The position numbers and the translations under genes are program-made. From NCBI GenBank assembly GCA_963797835.1, contig CAWCRN010000003.1, positions 28,574-92,573 on the forward strand: a stretch of DNA of 64,000 nt. The letters run 5' to 3'. This document shows, in pieces, positions 10,116-18,410 of the stretch. The first letter of the stretch is position 1. Each line of letters starts with the position of its first letter. Origin of the DNA: JBDTSW01 sp963797835 (GTDB lineage: Bacteria; Actinomycetota; Thermoleophilia; Solirubrobacterales; 70-9). The notes under the pieces were generated by a model. That model was not told where the DNA came from. It did not search any database and saw only the letters and a list, made by a program, of their open reading frames with translations.

Positions 10116-11450
10116 GGCCCGAACTCCTGGGCAGCCGCCTCACCCCTGCTGCTCCCGCTGCTGCCTGCCCCACTCGCCGGCGCCGGTGGAGGCGCCACGC
10201 CGAACTGCTGGACCGGGCCTGGGACCGTGGGCTCCTCCGCCACCGGGGGAGGCGGTGCCGGGGCGGGCGGCTCGGGGTCATCCTCGGGCGGAGGCGGGGC
10301 CGGCCCGGGCGGGCCGGGGACGGGCTGGGTCTCGATCACCCCCACCTGCGAGGGCAGGATGCCGTTGATGCGCGCCGGTCGCTGGGCCTGTTCGCGCTCG
10401 GCCGCCGCCCGCTCGGGCTGGGGCTCCTGCCTGATGTCGATCGGTCCGACCCCAGCCACCACGCACACCGTCGCGACGGCCCCTCCCGTGACGCAGGCGA
10501 GCACCGCCTTGCCGGCCGCTCCGAGCCCGGCGAGCTTCGCGACCAGCCCGGCCCCGGCCGCCGCCGCTCCCCGGGGCGCGGCAGCAGGCACCGTGGCCAA
10601 GCCATCCGAGGCCGAGGCGCCGCCCTTCGAGATCAGGCCCGCCGCGGAGTCCCGCACGCGCTCGGCCAGCTCGCCCAGACGGTCGGGGACGGCGATCCTG
10701 CCGTCGTCGGCAAGGTCGAGGGCGCCGGGCACGACGACCGCGCTGCCCAGGTCGTGGAGATGCCCCGACAGCTTCCCGACGAACTCAGTGCAGGGGCGAC
10801 AGTGCGCGAGGTGATGCTGAGCCTGGCGTGTCTGCTCGGCGTCCGCCAGCCCGGCGGCAAAGGCCTTCAGCACCGGCTCCCGGTCGGCGCACCAGCCACC
10901 GCTCTCCAACGTCCGGATCTTTGCGGTGAGCTCGTCGACGCCCCTGGTGATCTCCTTGCGGTACGCCCTGGGCGAAAGACCGTCGACTCAGCTCGCAGAC
11001 CTGCGCCGGCTCGAGACCCCATCCGTAACGCAGGAGGAGGACTGCCCGCCGCCGGCGCGGCAGCGAGGAGAGGAGGTCGCGTGTGATCTGCGACTGCTCG
11101 AGCTGATCGGCGCGTTCGTGCGGCGGCGCACCACGGTCCATGAGCGAGGCGGCGCGTTCGAGCGGTGCAACCGGCCGGCGCCTACGGCGGCGGACCTCCT
11201 TCCCGGCCTGGTGCGCGACCGCGGTGAACACATAGCGGCGGATCTCCTCGTCGTCCATCGAGCCCTGCCGCGACTCCAGCGAGCGCAGCGTCCCCATCCA
11301 GGCGCTCGCGTAGATGTCCTCGATCTCGTGATCGCTGATGGACGAGCCGTAGGCCCGCCGGACCAGGCGCGCGCACGGACCACGCATCTCCTCGAATAGG
11401 CGCCCGGAACGCTCGCGCCACCGCGCAGGGGATGGGGTTGCTGCACTCAT
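10112..11450 (-). CDS. ECF sigma factor fused to zinc-finger anti-sigma domain and membrane anchor (frameshifted)
   Basis: The N-terminal ~170 residues are ECF sigma regions 2 and 4 (HEIEDIYASAWMGTLRSLE; LSSLPRRRRAVLLLRYGWGLEPAQVCEL). An extra base at 10988 shifts the frame; removing it gives ELVDGLSPRAYRKEITRGVDEL. This leads directly into an anti-sigma part with the ZAS zinc motif HLAHCRPC (Hx3Cx2C), a transmembrane helix (KAVLACVTGGAVATVCVVAG) and a Pro-rich extracytoplasmic tail. Membrane-tethered sigma/anti-sigma fusions are known in actinobacteria. Release would presumably need proteolysis. GGGAGG lies just before ATG 11450. The next gene down is the large secreted protein. Confidence 0.72.
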
Positions 11451-11497
11451 ACCTCCCTTCGGGACAACCCCGCCGCTCCGAAGGATGCCCCCCGCAG

Positions 11498-11641
11498 CTA
11501 TTGGCCCGCCGTGGTATCGGTCGCGGTCGTGCTCGACGCCACGGGCTCGTCGTCGCCATCGTCGCCGCATCCAGCGACGAGGAGCATCGTCGCGATCAGG
11601 ATCGTGGTTGGCAACGTCGCGTGACGCACCCCGCGATTCAT
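11498..11641 (-). CDS. Small lipoprotein
   Basis: 47 residues: MNRGVRHATLPTTILIATML then the lipobox LVAGC and an acidic, Thr-rich tail (DDGDDEPVASSTTATDTTA). GGAGGG sits 8 nt before ATG 11641. The signal peptide and lipobox cysteine are clear. It is encoded just upstream of the membrane-anchored sigma factor on the same strand and may be a partner of it. No family is recognised. Confidence 0.65.
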   Translation of the reverse strand: MNRGVRHATLPTTILIATMLLVAGCGDDGDDEPVASSTTATDTTAGQ

Positions 11642-11684
11642 CGGCGCTTCCCTCCGTCGGGGGCGTTAGGCACCACGGTCTTCC

Positions 11685-11885
11685 TCATGACCTGCCTTCC
11701 GGACGCGCTCCTTGAGCGCAGATACGGAGCCGATCCCGGAGGCGAATGAGAGCCTCCAGGGCCGACACGCTCAGCGCGCCGCTGAGTCGCGCATCGACCT
11801 CCTCGGCAAGCTCCGCGAAGACCCTCTCATCCTGCGCCTGACCGGCTTGCTGGCCCCGATCGACGGCCAACAGCTCTGAACTCAC
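11685..11885 (-). CDS. Small helical hypothetical protein
   Basis: 66 residues, mostly charged helix (DERVFAELAEEVDARLSGALSVSALEALIRLRDRLR), no signal or membrane segment. GTG 11885 has GGAGG 10 nt upstream. It is the first gene of a same-strand group continuing with the small lipoprotein and the sigma/anti-sigma fusion. Function unknown. Confidence 0.5.
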   Translation of the reverse strand: MSSELLAVDRGQQAGQAQDERVFAELAEEVDARLSGALSVSALEALIRLRDRLRICAQGARPEGRS

Positions 11886-12049
11886 TGTGGGTGTCCCTCC
11901 TTGGTCGCCCTTCCCCCGGACCCCCCGGGGCGCCTGGACGCTGATCCTAGAACCCCGATTTGCACCTGGCGTAAGACCGACCAGGCGTGCTCGACGGAAC
12001 GCTTGCTCGACTACGCGGAGATGCTCGAGCGAAGTTTGGGGCAGGCCGC

Positions 12050-12078
12050 TTGACCTGACGCCCTCCCCCGGGGATACT
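12050..12078 (+). promoter_or_regulatory. Sigma70-type promoter for the beta-helix exoprotein
   Basis: TTGACC (12050-12055) and GATACT (12073-12078) are separated by 17 bp, with the ATG 17 nt further on. This is close to the housekeeping consensus. Confidence 0.7.
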
Positions 12079-12094
12079 CGAGGCCAAGGGGACG

Positions 12095-13705
12095 ATGAGC
12101 GCGCGCAGGGACGAGCGATTCCGTGGATGGCCGCTAGGGGTGGCGGTCGCGATCGTGGTGTGGGGCGCCCTCGCCACCCCTGCCCAGGCCGGCACGGTCA
12201 AGGTCACGACCACCGCCGACCAGTACGGATCGAAGCCGGGCGACTGCTCGCTGCGCGAGGCGGTCGTCGCCACGAACGACGACGTCGACTTCGGCGGCTG
12301 TAACGACCCGGGGGGCGGCGACGTCATCGCGCTTGGCGCCCAGGACTACGGGCTGACCCGGGAAGGGAGCGAAGAGGACGCGGCGCAGACCGGCGACCTG
12401 GACATCACCGGCAACCTGCGCATGCGCGGGGCCGGGGCCGCCGGCACCACCATTGACGGCAACAGGGCGCAGGTGTCCGATCGCGTCCTCGAGATCCACA
12501 CCGGGGCCAGGGTCGAGATCTCCGCGCTCACCGTCCGCGGCGGCGGTCCCGAGCAGTTCGGCGGCGGGGGCATTCGCGGCGCCAGCGGAGCTGACCTGAC
12601 GATCGAGGACAGCGTGATCCGCGACAACCGCGCGCCCGGGGGAGCCGGGGGCATCTCCGGCCAGGGTCCGCTAACGATCCGTGACAGCGTGATCCGTGAC
12701 AACAGGACGCCCCTGGCCGGCGGGGGCGTGATCAAGGGCGGCGCCGGAACGCTCCTCATCGAGGACTCGAAGGTGATCGGGAACGAGTCGGGGGTCTTCG
12801 GCGGCGGCGTCTACACCAACCCGAGCGCGACGATCATCCAAAGCTCCACCGTGCGGGACAACAAGGCGGCGGCCGAGGCCGGGGGCATCGCCCAGCTCGC
12901 GGGCTCGCTGGAGGTCACCAACTCGGTGATCAAGGGCAACCGCTCGCAGGAGACCGGGGCCGAGGGAGGCGGCGGCATCTACGGCCAATCGACGACGATC
13001 TCGCTCGTCCGGACCACGGTGTCCGAGAACCGCACGACCGCGAACGGCGGCGGCATCTTCGTCTTCGGCGGGGGCAGCGATCTATCCCTCGACCGGACCA
13101 CGGTGAGCAAGAACCGCGCCGGCGGCGACGGGGGCGGGTTGCGGATCGTCGACGGCCAGGCCGTCCTCAGCAACACGACGATCAGCGGCAACCGCGCCAG
13201 GGACGACGGCGGCGGCCTGTACACGGGTTCGGCAACGGGTGACCCCGAGACGACGCTCAACAACGTCACCGTCGCCGACAACGTCGCCGGCATCGACCTG
13301 GTGGCCGGCGGCGACGGCGGCGGGTTCCTCCAGGAGAGCGGGCCGCTCCTCCTCTTCAACACGCTGGTCGGGGACAACCGCGACATCAACCCGCCGGCCG
13401 CCCCCGACTGCGCGGGCGGGTTCGGCGCCGGCTACAGCCTGGTCGAGGTCTACACCGAGGCGGACGACCTCTGCGTCGGATTGGGGTCGAACAACATCAT
13501 CGACATCGACCCGAAGCTGAAGCCGCTGGCCGACAATGGCGGCCCGACCCTCACCCACGCGCTCAAGGGCGGGAGCCCGGCGGTCGGGGCGGCGAACACG
13601 GCGACGCCGGGGAGCGGGTCGGGAGCCTGCGAGGCGACCGACCAGCGCGGCACGCCGCGGCCCGAGGGACCCCGCTGCGACATCGGCGCCTACGAGCGCG
13701 AGTAG
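12095..13705 (+). CDS. Secreted parallel beta-helix protein (CSLREA / choice-of-anchor Q)
   Basis: 536 residues. Signal peptide (GVAVAIVVWGALATPAQA), then the CSLREA motif (GDCSLREAVVATN) and about 14 right-handed beta-helix rungs with GGGI.G / NNT.SGNRA repeats (for example TIRDSVIRDNRTPLAGGGV). It closes with the choice-of-anchor Q signature ATDQRGTPRPEGPRCDIGAYE. Such proteins are exported and probably bind polysaccharide or surfaces; no catalytic residues can be assigned. Its own sigma70-like promoter lies upstream and a bidirectional hairpin follows. The frame is intact, unlike the neighbouring exoprotein genes. Confidence 0.88.
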   Translation: MSARRDERFRGWPLGVAVAIVVWGALATPAQAGTVKVTTTADQYGSKPGDCSLREAVVATNDDVDFGGCNDPGGGDVIALGAQDYGLTREGSEEDAAQTGDLDITGNLRMRGAGAAGTTIDGNRAQVSDRVLEIHTGARVEISALTVRGGGPEQFGGGGIRGASGADLTIEDSVIRDNRAPGGAGGISGQGPLTIRDSVIRDNRTPLAGGGVIKGGAGTLLIEDSKVIGNESGVFGGGVYTNPSATIIQSSTVRDNKAAAEAGGIAQLAGSLEVTNSVIKGNRSQETGAEGGGGIYGQSTTISLVRTTVSENRTTANGGGIFVFGGGSDLSLDRTTVSKNRAGGDGGGLRIVDGQAVLSNTTISGNRARDDGGGLYTGSATGDPETTLNNVTVADNVAGIDLVAGGDGGGFLQESGPLLLFNTLVGDNRDINPPAAPDCAGGFGAGYSLVEVYTEADDLCVGLGSNNIIDIDPKLKPLADNGGPTLTHALKGGSPAVGAANTATPGSGSGACEATDQRGTPRPEGPRCDIGAYERE

Positions 13706-13708
13706 CGG

Positions 13709-13746
13709 CTGTCCTGCCTAGCTGTTGCAGGACAACAGCAGGACAG
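13709..13746. terminator. Bidirectional hairpin terminator
   Basis: Outer arms CTGTCCTGC (13709-13717) and GCAGGACAG (13738-13746) enclose a nested CTGTTG/CAACAG stem. It lies 4 nt after the beta-helix gene and 15 nt before the end of the convergent small basic gene. Confidence 0.7.
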
Positions 13747-13761
13747 GACGGCCCGGAGGAG

Positions 13762-14106
13762 CTAGCGCTTCTTGGCGTTGACCGCGGCCAGGAGCTGGCG
13801 CTTGTTCATGCTCGAGCGACCCTCGACGCCCAGCTGCTTGGCCTCGTTGTAGAGCTGGTCGCGGGTGCGCCCGCGCGGCCCGCTCCTGCCGGAGCGCTGG
13901 CCGCCGCGGCGGCTCGATGAGATGTCGCGCGTGGAGGTGCGCGAGCGCTGGCGCGACTCGCCCGAGCGTGCGCGCTCCTTGTTCACGGTGCGCGCTGCGA
14001 TCTCCTCGGCTCGGTCCTCGGAGCGGCCCTGCTCCCGCTGGCTCTCCTTGATGTGCTCGTACTGGCGGGCTCGCTTAGTGCCCTTCTTGACCCCACGCGG
14101 TGGCAT
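13762..14106 (-). CDS. Basic protein with Rho-N/SAP-like C-terminal domain (so-called plasmid stabilization protein)
   Basis: 114 residues. The highly charged N-terminus (KGTKRARQYEHIKESQREQG, EIAARTVNKERARSGE) is a common actinobacterial pattern. The C-terminal ~35 residues (RTRDQLYNEAKQLGVEGRSS then MNKRQLLAAV) match the Rho termination factor N-terminal/SAP fold, a nucleic-acid-binding helix-extended-loop-helix. Database names such as plasmid stabilization protein are inherited and not evidence of function. It is the downstream gene of the ECF41 cluster on the minus strand. Confidence 0.7.
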   Translation of the reverse strand: MPPRGVKKGTKRARQYEHIKESQREQGRSEDRAEEIAARTVNKERARSGESRQRSRTSTRDISSSRRGGQRSGRSGPRGRTRDQLYNEAKQLGVEGRSSMNKRQLLAAVNAKKR

Positions 14107-14118
14107 GCTCGATCCCTC

Positions 14119-14277
14119 CTATGGGCGGTCGGTCTCTTGCTCCTCTGAGTCCTGGCGTTCGTGGCTGAGCGCCTCCTCGTCCTGCTCCGGGTTGCCCAGC
14201 GGCCCGGGATCCTCGCCGGGCTCGGGCTCGGGATCCGGCTCAGGGTCGGGGCGAGGTGGGCGTTCTGATCCGGCCAT
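14119..14277 (-). CDS. Small acidic Pro/Glu-rich protein
   Basis: 52 residues from ATG 14277: MAGSERPPRPDPEPDPEPEPGEDPG, then an acidic hydrophilic tail. No domain. It overlaps the 3' end of the membrane protein gene by ~38 bp in another frame and ends 12 nt before the next gene. It is probably disordered. Position in the cluster and codon usage make it plausible but unproven. Confidence 0.4.
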   Translation of the reverse strand: MAGSERPPRPDPEPDPEPEPGEDPGPLGNPEQDEEALSHERQDSEEQETDRP

Positions 14278-14563
14278 CGAACCCGGGCTTCCCGGCCTGC
14301 GGCGCGCCAAACGGCCGCGGACGCGCCCTGACCCGGCGAACCAAACGAACAGCCGCCACCACCGGCAGCGCGACCAAGCCCACGAGGAGCACCGGCACGA
14401 GGCCGATCAGGAGGAGCGGAAGAATCGCCACGATCGTCAGGACCAGGATCGGGAGCGCCAGCGGCGCCAGCGCCATCGTCAGGATGCCGCCGCCGGCAAG
14501 CCAGACGCTCGCCTCGTTCACCACCTCGGCCTTGGTCGTCGCCTCGGACTCTGCGGCGCTCAC
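14240..14563 (-). CDS. Small membrane protein co-encoded with ECF41 sigma
   Basis: 107 residues: a cytosolic N-terminus, then a long hydrophobic region (ILTMALAPLALPILVLTIVA and LLLIGLVPVLLVGLVALPVV, probably two helices), then a basic tail. The start overlaps the sigma stop by four bases (ATGA), indicating translational coupling. No domain name is recognised. It could be a membrane partner of the sigma factor, but that is inference. Confidence 0.65.
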   Translation of the reverse strand: MSAAESEATTKAEVVNEASVWLAGGGILTMALAPLALPILVLTIVAILPLLLIGLVPVLLVGLVALPVVAAVRLVRRVRARPRPFGAPQAGKPGFDGRIRTPTSPRP

Positions 14564-15447
14564 GACTCGACCCCTTCCAGGTCGAGCTCGGCGAGTCGCT
14601 CGCGGTCGTTGAGGATGTCGATCTCGGCGATCTTGCCGTCCGCGACCGTGATCCCCATGAGGGCGAACGGCCTGCCCCCGGGGGCGACCAGGACGCCGGG
14701 GGCGCCGTTGACGCGGATCGGCTGGGCGAACTTGGCCAGACCGGAGAACTTCTGCGCCTGCGCCAAGACGGCCTCGGCGCCCCGGATCTCCTCGGACACG
14801 CCGAACCTGGTCCCCGCCCCACGGTCGACCCGCAGCACGACGTCGGGATCGAGCAGCGCCAGCAGGCCCTCGAAGTCGCCCTCGCGGGACGCGGCGATGA
14901 AGGCGGCGACCACCTCGCGCTGCTTGGCCTGGTCGGCGTCGGGCACGGGGGCGGCGCCGCGGACGCGGCGGCGCGCGCGGCTCGCCAGCTGGCGGGCCGC
15001 CTCCGGACTGCGCTCGACCAGCGGGGCGATCTCGTCGAAGGGCACCCCGAACATGTCGTGCAGCACGAACGCGAGGCGCTCGGCGGGGTTGAGCGTCTCC
15101 AGCACCACGAGGAGGGCCAGGCCGACCGAGTCGGCGAGGATCGCCTCGTGCTCCGGGTCCACCTCGTCCTCGCGGCTCACGATCGGCTCCGGGATGTGCG
15201 GGCCGATCGGCTCCTCGCGGCGGGCCTTGCGCGCGCGCAGCATGTCGAGGCTGACGCGTGCGACCACGGTCGTCAGCCAGCCGGTGAGGTTCTCGACGCC
15301 GCTGGTGTCGGTGCGGTTGAGGCGAATCCAGGCCTCCTGGACGGCGTCGTCGGCCTCGCTCACGGAGCCGAGCATCCGGTAGGCAACCGCGCGAAGATGG
15401 GTCCTGTTCTCCTCGAAACCTTCCTCTAGGTAGTCGCGATCAGCCAC
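14560..15447 (-). CDS. ECF41-group sigma factor with fused SnoaL/NTF2-like C-terminal domain
   Basis: 295 residues. Sigma region 2 is HLRAVAYRMLGSVSEADDAVQEAW and region 4 is LNPAERLAFVLHDMFGVPFDEIA. The WLTTVVARVSLDMLRARKAR block is typical of ECF41. The C-terminal ~120 residues are a SnoaL-like domain (FEGLLALLDPDVVLRVD ... GKIAEIDILNDRERL) that in this group replaces the anti-sigma factor and controls activity. GTG 15447 has AAAGGA upstream. An ECF41-type promoter lies ahead of it (15485-15511, minus strand), implying autoregulation, and a matching promoter drives the divergent MFS pump. Confidence 0.9.
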   Translation of the reverse strand: MADRDYLEEGFEENRTHLRAVAYRMLGSVSEADDAVQEAWIRLNRTDTSGVENLTGWLTTVVARVSLDMLRARKARREEPIGPHIPEPIVSREDEVDPEHEAILADSVGLALLVVLETLNPAERLAFVLHDMFGVPFDEIAPLVERSPEAARQLASRARRRVRGAAPVPDADQAKQREVVAAFIAASREGDFEGLLALLDPDVVLRVDRGAGTRFGVSEEIRGAEAVLAQAQKFSGLAKFAQPIRVNGAPGVLVAPGGRPFALMGITVADGKIAEIDILNDRERLAELDLEGVES

Positions 15448-15450
15448 CGG

Positions 15451-15476
15451 GTCACATCCTTTCGTAGCTTTCCGTC
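15451..15476 (+). promoter_or_regulatory. ECF41-type promoter for the MFS pump
   Basis: GTCACA (15451-15456), 16-bp spacer, CGTC (15473-15476). This matches the known ECF41 pattern TGTCACA-N16-CGTC except that the first base is G. It points at the MFS gene, 52 nt from its ATG. Confidence 0.65.
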
Positions 15477-15484
15477 ATAGGGGC

Positions 15485-15511
15485 GACGTAATAGGCGACG
15501 GCGATGTGACA
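15485..15511 (-). promoter_or_regulatory. ECF41-type promoter for the sigma gene itself
   Basis: On the minus strand TGTCACA (15505-15511), exactly 16 bp, CGTC (15485-15488). It faces the plus-strand copy, so the two transcripts would overlap in their 5' leaders. Confidence 0.7.
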
Positions 15512-15528
15512 AGGAGACGGGCTTTCTG

Positions 15529-17091
15529 ATGGAACGCAAGTGGTGGACCCTGCTCGCCGTCTCGGTGGCGACCTTCATGCTCCTGCTCGACATCACCGTC
15601 GTGAACGTCGCGCTGCCGTCGATACGCGAGGACCTCGGCGCCAGCTTCACCGACCTCCAGTGGGTGATCGACGCCTACGCCCTGACGCTCGCGGCGCTGG
15701 TGTTGACCGCCGGGTCGCTCGCCGACCGGCTCGGGCGCCGCCGCGTGTTCGCTGCCGGGCTTGCGATCTTCTCGGTCGCCTCGCTGCTGTGCGCGCTGGC
15801 GCCCGACCCGACGTTCCTCAACCTCTCGCGCGCCCTCCAGGGCGTCGGCGGCGCGATCATGTTCGCGGTCTCGCTCGCGCTGATCGCCCAGGAGTTCCCG
15901 GCCGGGCGCGAGCGCGGGACGGCGATGGGCGCCTACGGCGCGACGATCGGCGTCTCGGTGGCGATCGGCCCGTTGATCGGCGGGGCGCTCACCGACGGGC
16001 TCGGCTGGGAGTCGATCTTCTACGTGAACGTCCCGATCGGCATCGCCGCGATCGCGGTCACCTACCTGCGCCTCCGCGAGAGCCGCGACCCGCACGCGAC
16101 GCGGATCGACTGGGCGGGCGTCGTGACCTTCAGCGGGGCGCTGTTCCTCCTGGTCCTGGCGCTCGTGCGCGGCAACGAGGAGGGTTGGGGCAGCACGCTG
16201 ATCGTCTCGCTGCTCTGTGGGGCGGCGCTGCTCATGGCCGCGTTCGTCGTGGTCGAGCGCCGCGTGCGCGAGCCGATGCTTCCCCTCGGCCTGTTCAAAC
16301 GGCCGGCCTTCACCGGCGTGCAGCTGGCGGCGTTCGCCGTCTCGGGCTCGATGTTCGCGCTCTTCCTCTACCTCACGCTCTACCTGCAGAGCTACCTCGA
16401 GCTCTCCCCGTTCGAGGCCGGCGTGCGCTACCTGCCGATCACGCTCGCGAGCTTCTTCGCGGCGCCGATCGCGGGCGTTCTCCTCTCGCGGGTCCCCGCG
16501 CGGCTGATGATGAGCGGCGCCCTGGCCGCGTGTGGCGTCGGCCTGCTCCTGATGTCGGGGATCGAGACGAGCGACGAGTGGACGACCCTCCTCGGCGGCT
16601 TCCTGGTCGCCGGCGCCGGCGTGGGCTTCCTGAACCCGGTGATCGCCGACGTCGCGGTGAGCGTCGTGCCCAAGGAGCAGAGCGGCATGGCCGCCGGCAT
16701 CAACGACACCTTCCGGCAGGTGGGCGTGGCCGTGGGCATCGCCGCGCTGGGGGCGATCTTCATCGGCACCGGGTCCGACCGCGTCGCGGAGCTGACCGCC
16801 GGGACCCCGGCCGCCGACGGCGACCGTCCCCGCCTCCTGATCGAGGCCGCGTCGTCGGGCAACCTCGACCAGGCGCTCGAGGCGGCGCCCCCGGACGCGC
16901 GCGAGCCGATCGCGGCCGCCGTCGGTGACGGGTTCGTGACCGGCCTGAACGAGGTGCTGGTGATCGGAGCGCTGCTCGCCTTCGCGGGCGCCATCGTCTC
17001 CCTCTGGCTCGTCCGCGAGGGCGACATCGAGCGCGAGCCGCTCGAGGCGGAGCCCGAGCCGGAGCCCGCGCCCGACGCCACTGCGGCCTGA
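15529..17091 (+). CDS. MFS multidrug transporter, DHA2 (EmrB/QacA) family
   Basis: 520 residues, about 14 transmembrane helices. Motif A-like GSLADRLGRRRVFAAG follows helix 2 and LLDITVVNVALPSIR is the DHA2 hallmark in helix 1. Motif C-like IGPLIGGALTDGLGWESIF lies in helix 5. Proton-coupled drug exporter of unknown substrate. The start ATG at 15529 follows AAGGAGA. It is preceded by an ECF41-type promoter and divergent from the ECF41 gene, so it is the predicted target of that sigma factor. Confidence 0.9.
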   Translation: MERKWWTLLAVSVATFMLLLDITVVNVALPSIREDLGASFTDLQWVIDAYALTLAALVLTAGSLADRLGRRRVFAAGLAIFSVASLLCALAPDPTFLNLSRALQGVGGAIMFAVSLALIAQEFPAGRERGTAMGAYGATIGVSVAIGPLIGGALTDGLGWESIFYVNVPIGIAAIAVTYLRLRESRDPHATRIDWAGVVTFSGALFLLVLALVRGNEEGWGSTLIVSLLCGAALLMAAFVVVERRVREPMLPLGLFKRPAFTGVQLAAFAVSGSMFALFLYLTLYLQSYLELSPFEAGVRYLPITLASFFAAPIAGVLLSRVPARLMMSGALAACGVGLLLMSGIETSDEWTTLLGGFLVAGAGVGFLNPVIADVAVSVVPKEQSGMAAGINDTFRQVGVAVGIAALGAIFIGTGSDRVAELTAGTPAADGDRPRLLIEAASSGNLDQALEAAPPDAREPIAAAVGDGFVTGLNEVLVIGALLAFAGAIVSLWLVREGDIEREPLEAEPEPEPAPDATAA

Positions 17092-17116
17092 CCGGGGCTC
17101 CATGCCGGCGCCGGCG

Positions 17117-17734
17117 CTAGGCCGCCTCGGGGATCGCTGACATGTAGCGGCGAACCTGCGCCCGGTCGACGTCGGTCGCCTGCGGGTCCGGCGCCCATTC
17201 CAGCCGCTCCTCGGGGAGGCGGTCGCGCAGCCGCGTCCGCGCCCGCTGAAGCGAGCTGTTGACCGAGGCGACGGTGGCGTCGAGTGACCCCGCGGCGTCC
17301 CTCGCCGACCAGCCGAGCAGGTAGCGCATCAGAAGGATCGTCCGCTGCGTCGTGGGGAGGTGGCGGACCGCTGCCTCAAGGGTCAGCTCAACCGTCTCCT
17401 TCGCCACCAGCGCGGCGGCCGGCTCGGGGTCGGAGGCGGGGATCGCGTCGAGGGGATCATGCTCGCCGTCCTGGTCCTGCCATGAGGCCGTCGGAGGCCG
17501 GCGCCTCAGCACGTCGAGCGAGGCGTTCGTGGCGATCCGGTAGAGCCAGCTTCGAAGCGCTGCATCGCCCCTGAACTTCGCCCGCCAGCGCCAGGCGCGA
17601 AGGAGCGCCTCCTGGACGGCGTCGTCGGCGTCCTCGGCCGAGCCGAGGATCCCATAGCAGCGAGCCCAGAGCTCGCCGCGATAGCGCTCGGCGGCCTCCG
17701 CGAAGACGGCGTCCCGGGTGGGCGGGCCGGTCAT
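17117..17734 (-). CDS. Short ECF sigma factor, SigG-like without its C-terminal SnoaL domain
   Basis: 205 residues. Region 2 (LWARCYGILGSAEDADDAVQEALLRAWRW), the NASLDVLRRRPP linker and region 4 (LPTTQRTILLMRYLLGWSARDAAGSLDATVASVNSSLQRARTRL) resemble the long SigG/TIGR02960-type sigma factors, which carry a further ~120-residue SnoaL-like domain. Here the protein stops at QVRRYMSAIPEAA, just where that domain would begin, 25 bp from the end of the convergent MFS gene. It may have been truncated. It lies downstream of a hydrolase gene on the same strand (34-nt gap). Confidence 0.8.
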   Translation of the reverse strand: MTGPPTRDAVFAEAAERYRGELWARCYGILGSAEDADDAVQEALLRAWRWRAKFRGDAALRSWLYRIATNASLDVLRRRPPTASWQDQDGEHDPLDAIPASDPEPAAALVAKETVELTLEAAVRHLPTTQRTILLMRYLLGWSARDAAGSLDATVASVNSSLQRARTRLRDRLPEERLEWAPDPQATDVDRAQVRRYMSAIPEAA

Positions 17735-17768
17735 CGCGGCCCTCCGTGGAGGGGGTCGCCGGCCGAGC

Positions 17769-18383
17769 CTAGGGGAGCACGGAGGGGAGCCAGGCCCGGA
17801 TCGCCTCGCCGACGGCGTCGAGGTCGGCCTTGAGGCTGTGGTTCCCGGCGACCAGCACGAGCGTGCGGTTCGGCCCCTCGGGCGGGACGCCGAACTGGTC
17901 GCGCTCGCCCTGGACGACCAGCGTCGGGACGCCGGCGCCGTCCAGCTCGTCGAGGCGGTCGGGCTTGGGCGGCGCGCCCTTGCGCTGTGGCGGGCGCACC
18001 GGGAAGGCCAGGCATAGCACCGCGATCGCGTCGAGCTCGCCGGCGGTCCGGCAGGCCACCCGCGCGCCCATCGAACGGCCGCCGACGATCAGCGGCAGGC
18101 CCTCGATCGGCCCGTCGCGCAGGTGCTCGACCACCGTCGTGAACGCCAGGTCGAGTTGAGCCGGTGGCGCCGGCGACTTGCGTCCGGCCACGAGGTAGGG
18201 CTGCTCCATCTGGGCCACCGAGACCCCGGCCTCCACTGCGACGGCTGTGGCCGCCTCGAGGTCGGGCGAGCCGACCCCGACGCCAGCGCCGTGACACATC
18301 ACCAGCGCGGCTCGGGGCTGCTCGGCCGGGTGCAGGTGGGCCCGGGCGGGCCCGTGGGGTGTCTGGATCTCGATCGTATCCAC
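17769..18383 (-). CDS. Alpha/beta hydrolase, KANL3/Tex30-like
   Basis: 204 residues. The nucleophile elbow is GGRSMGARVA (Ser), with an acid in VQGERDQFG and a histidine in VAGNHSLK, giving a full triad. The oxyanion region is ALVMCHGAGVGVG. The family contains small cytosolic esterase-like proteins of unknown substrate. GTG 18383 follows a TAGCAT -10 element by 8 nt, suggesting a leaderless transcript that probably continues into the short sigma gene. Confidence 0.82.
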   Translation of the reverse strand: MDTIEIQTPHGPARAHLHPAEQPRAALVMCHGAGVGVGSPDLEAATAVAVEAGVSVAQMEQPYLVAGRKSPAPPAQLDLAFTTVVEHLRDGPIEGLPLIVGGRSMGARVACRTAGELDAIAVLCLAFPVRPPQRKGAPPKPDRLDELDGAGVPTLVVQGERDQFGVPPEGPNRTLVLVAGNHSLKADLDAVGEAIRAWLPSVLP

Positions 18384-18410
18384 GGCGGCCGATGCTAGCC
18401 CGGCGTGCGG

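Noticed and set aside
15475..17103. 542-codon frame antisense to the MFS pump
   Set aside because: High-GC shadow frame rich in Arg/Glu/His. The plus-strand MFS protein has clear motifs and helices.
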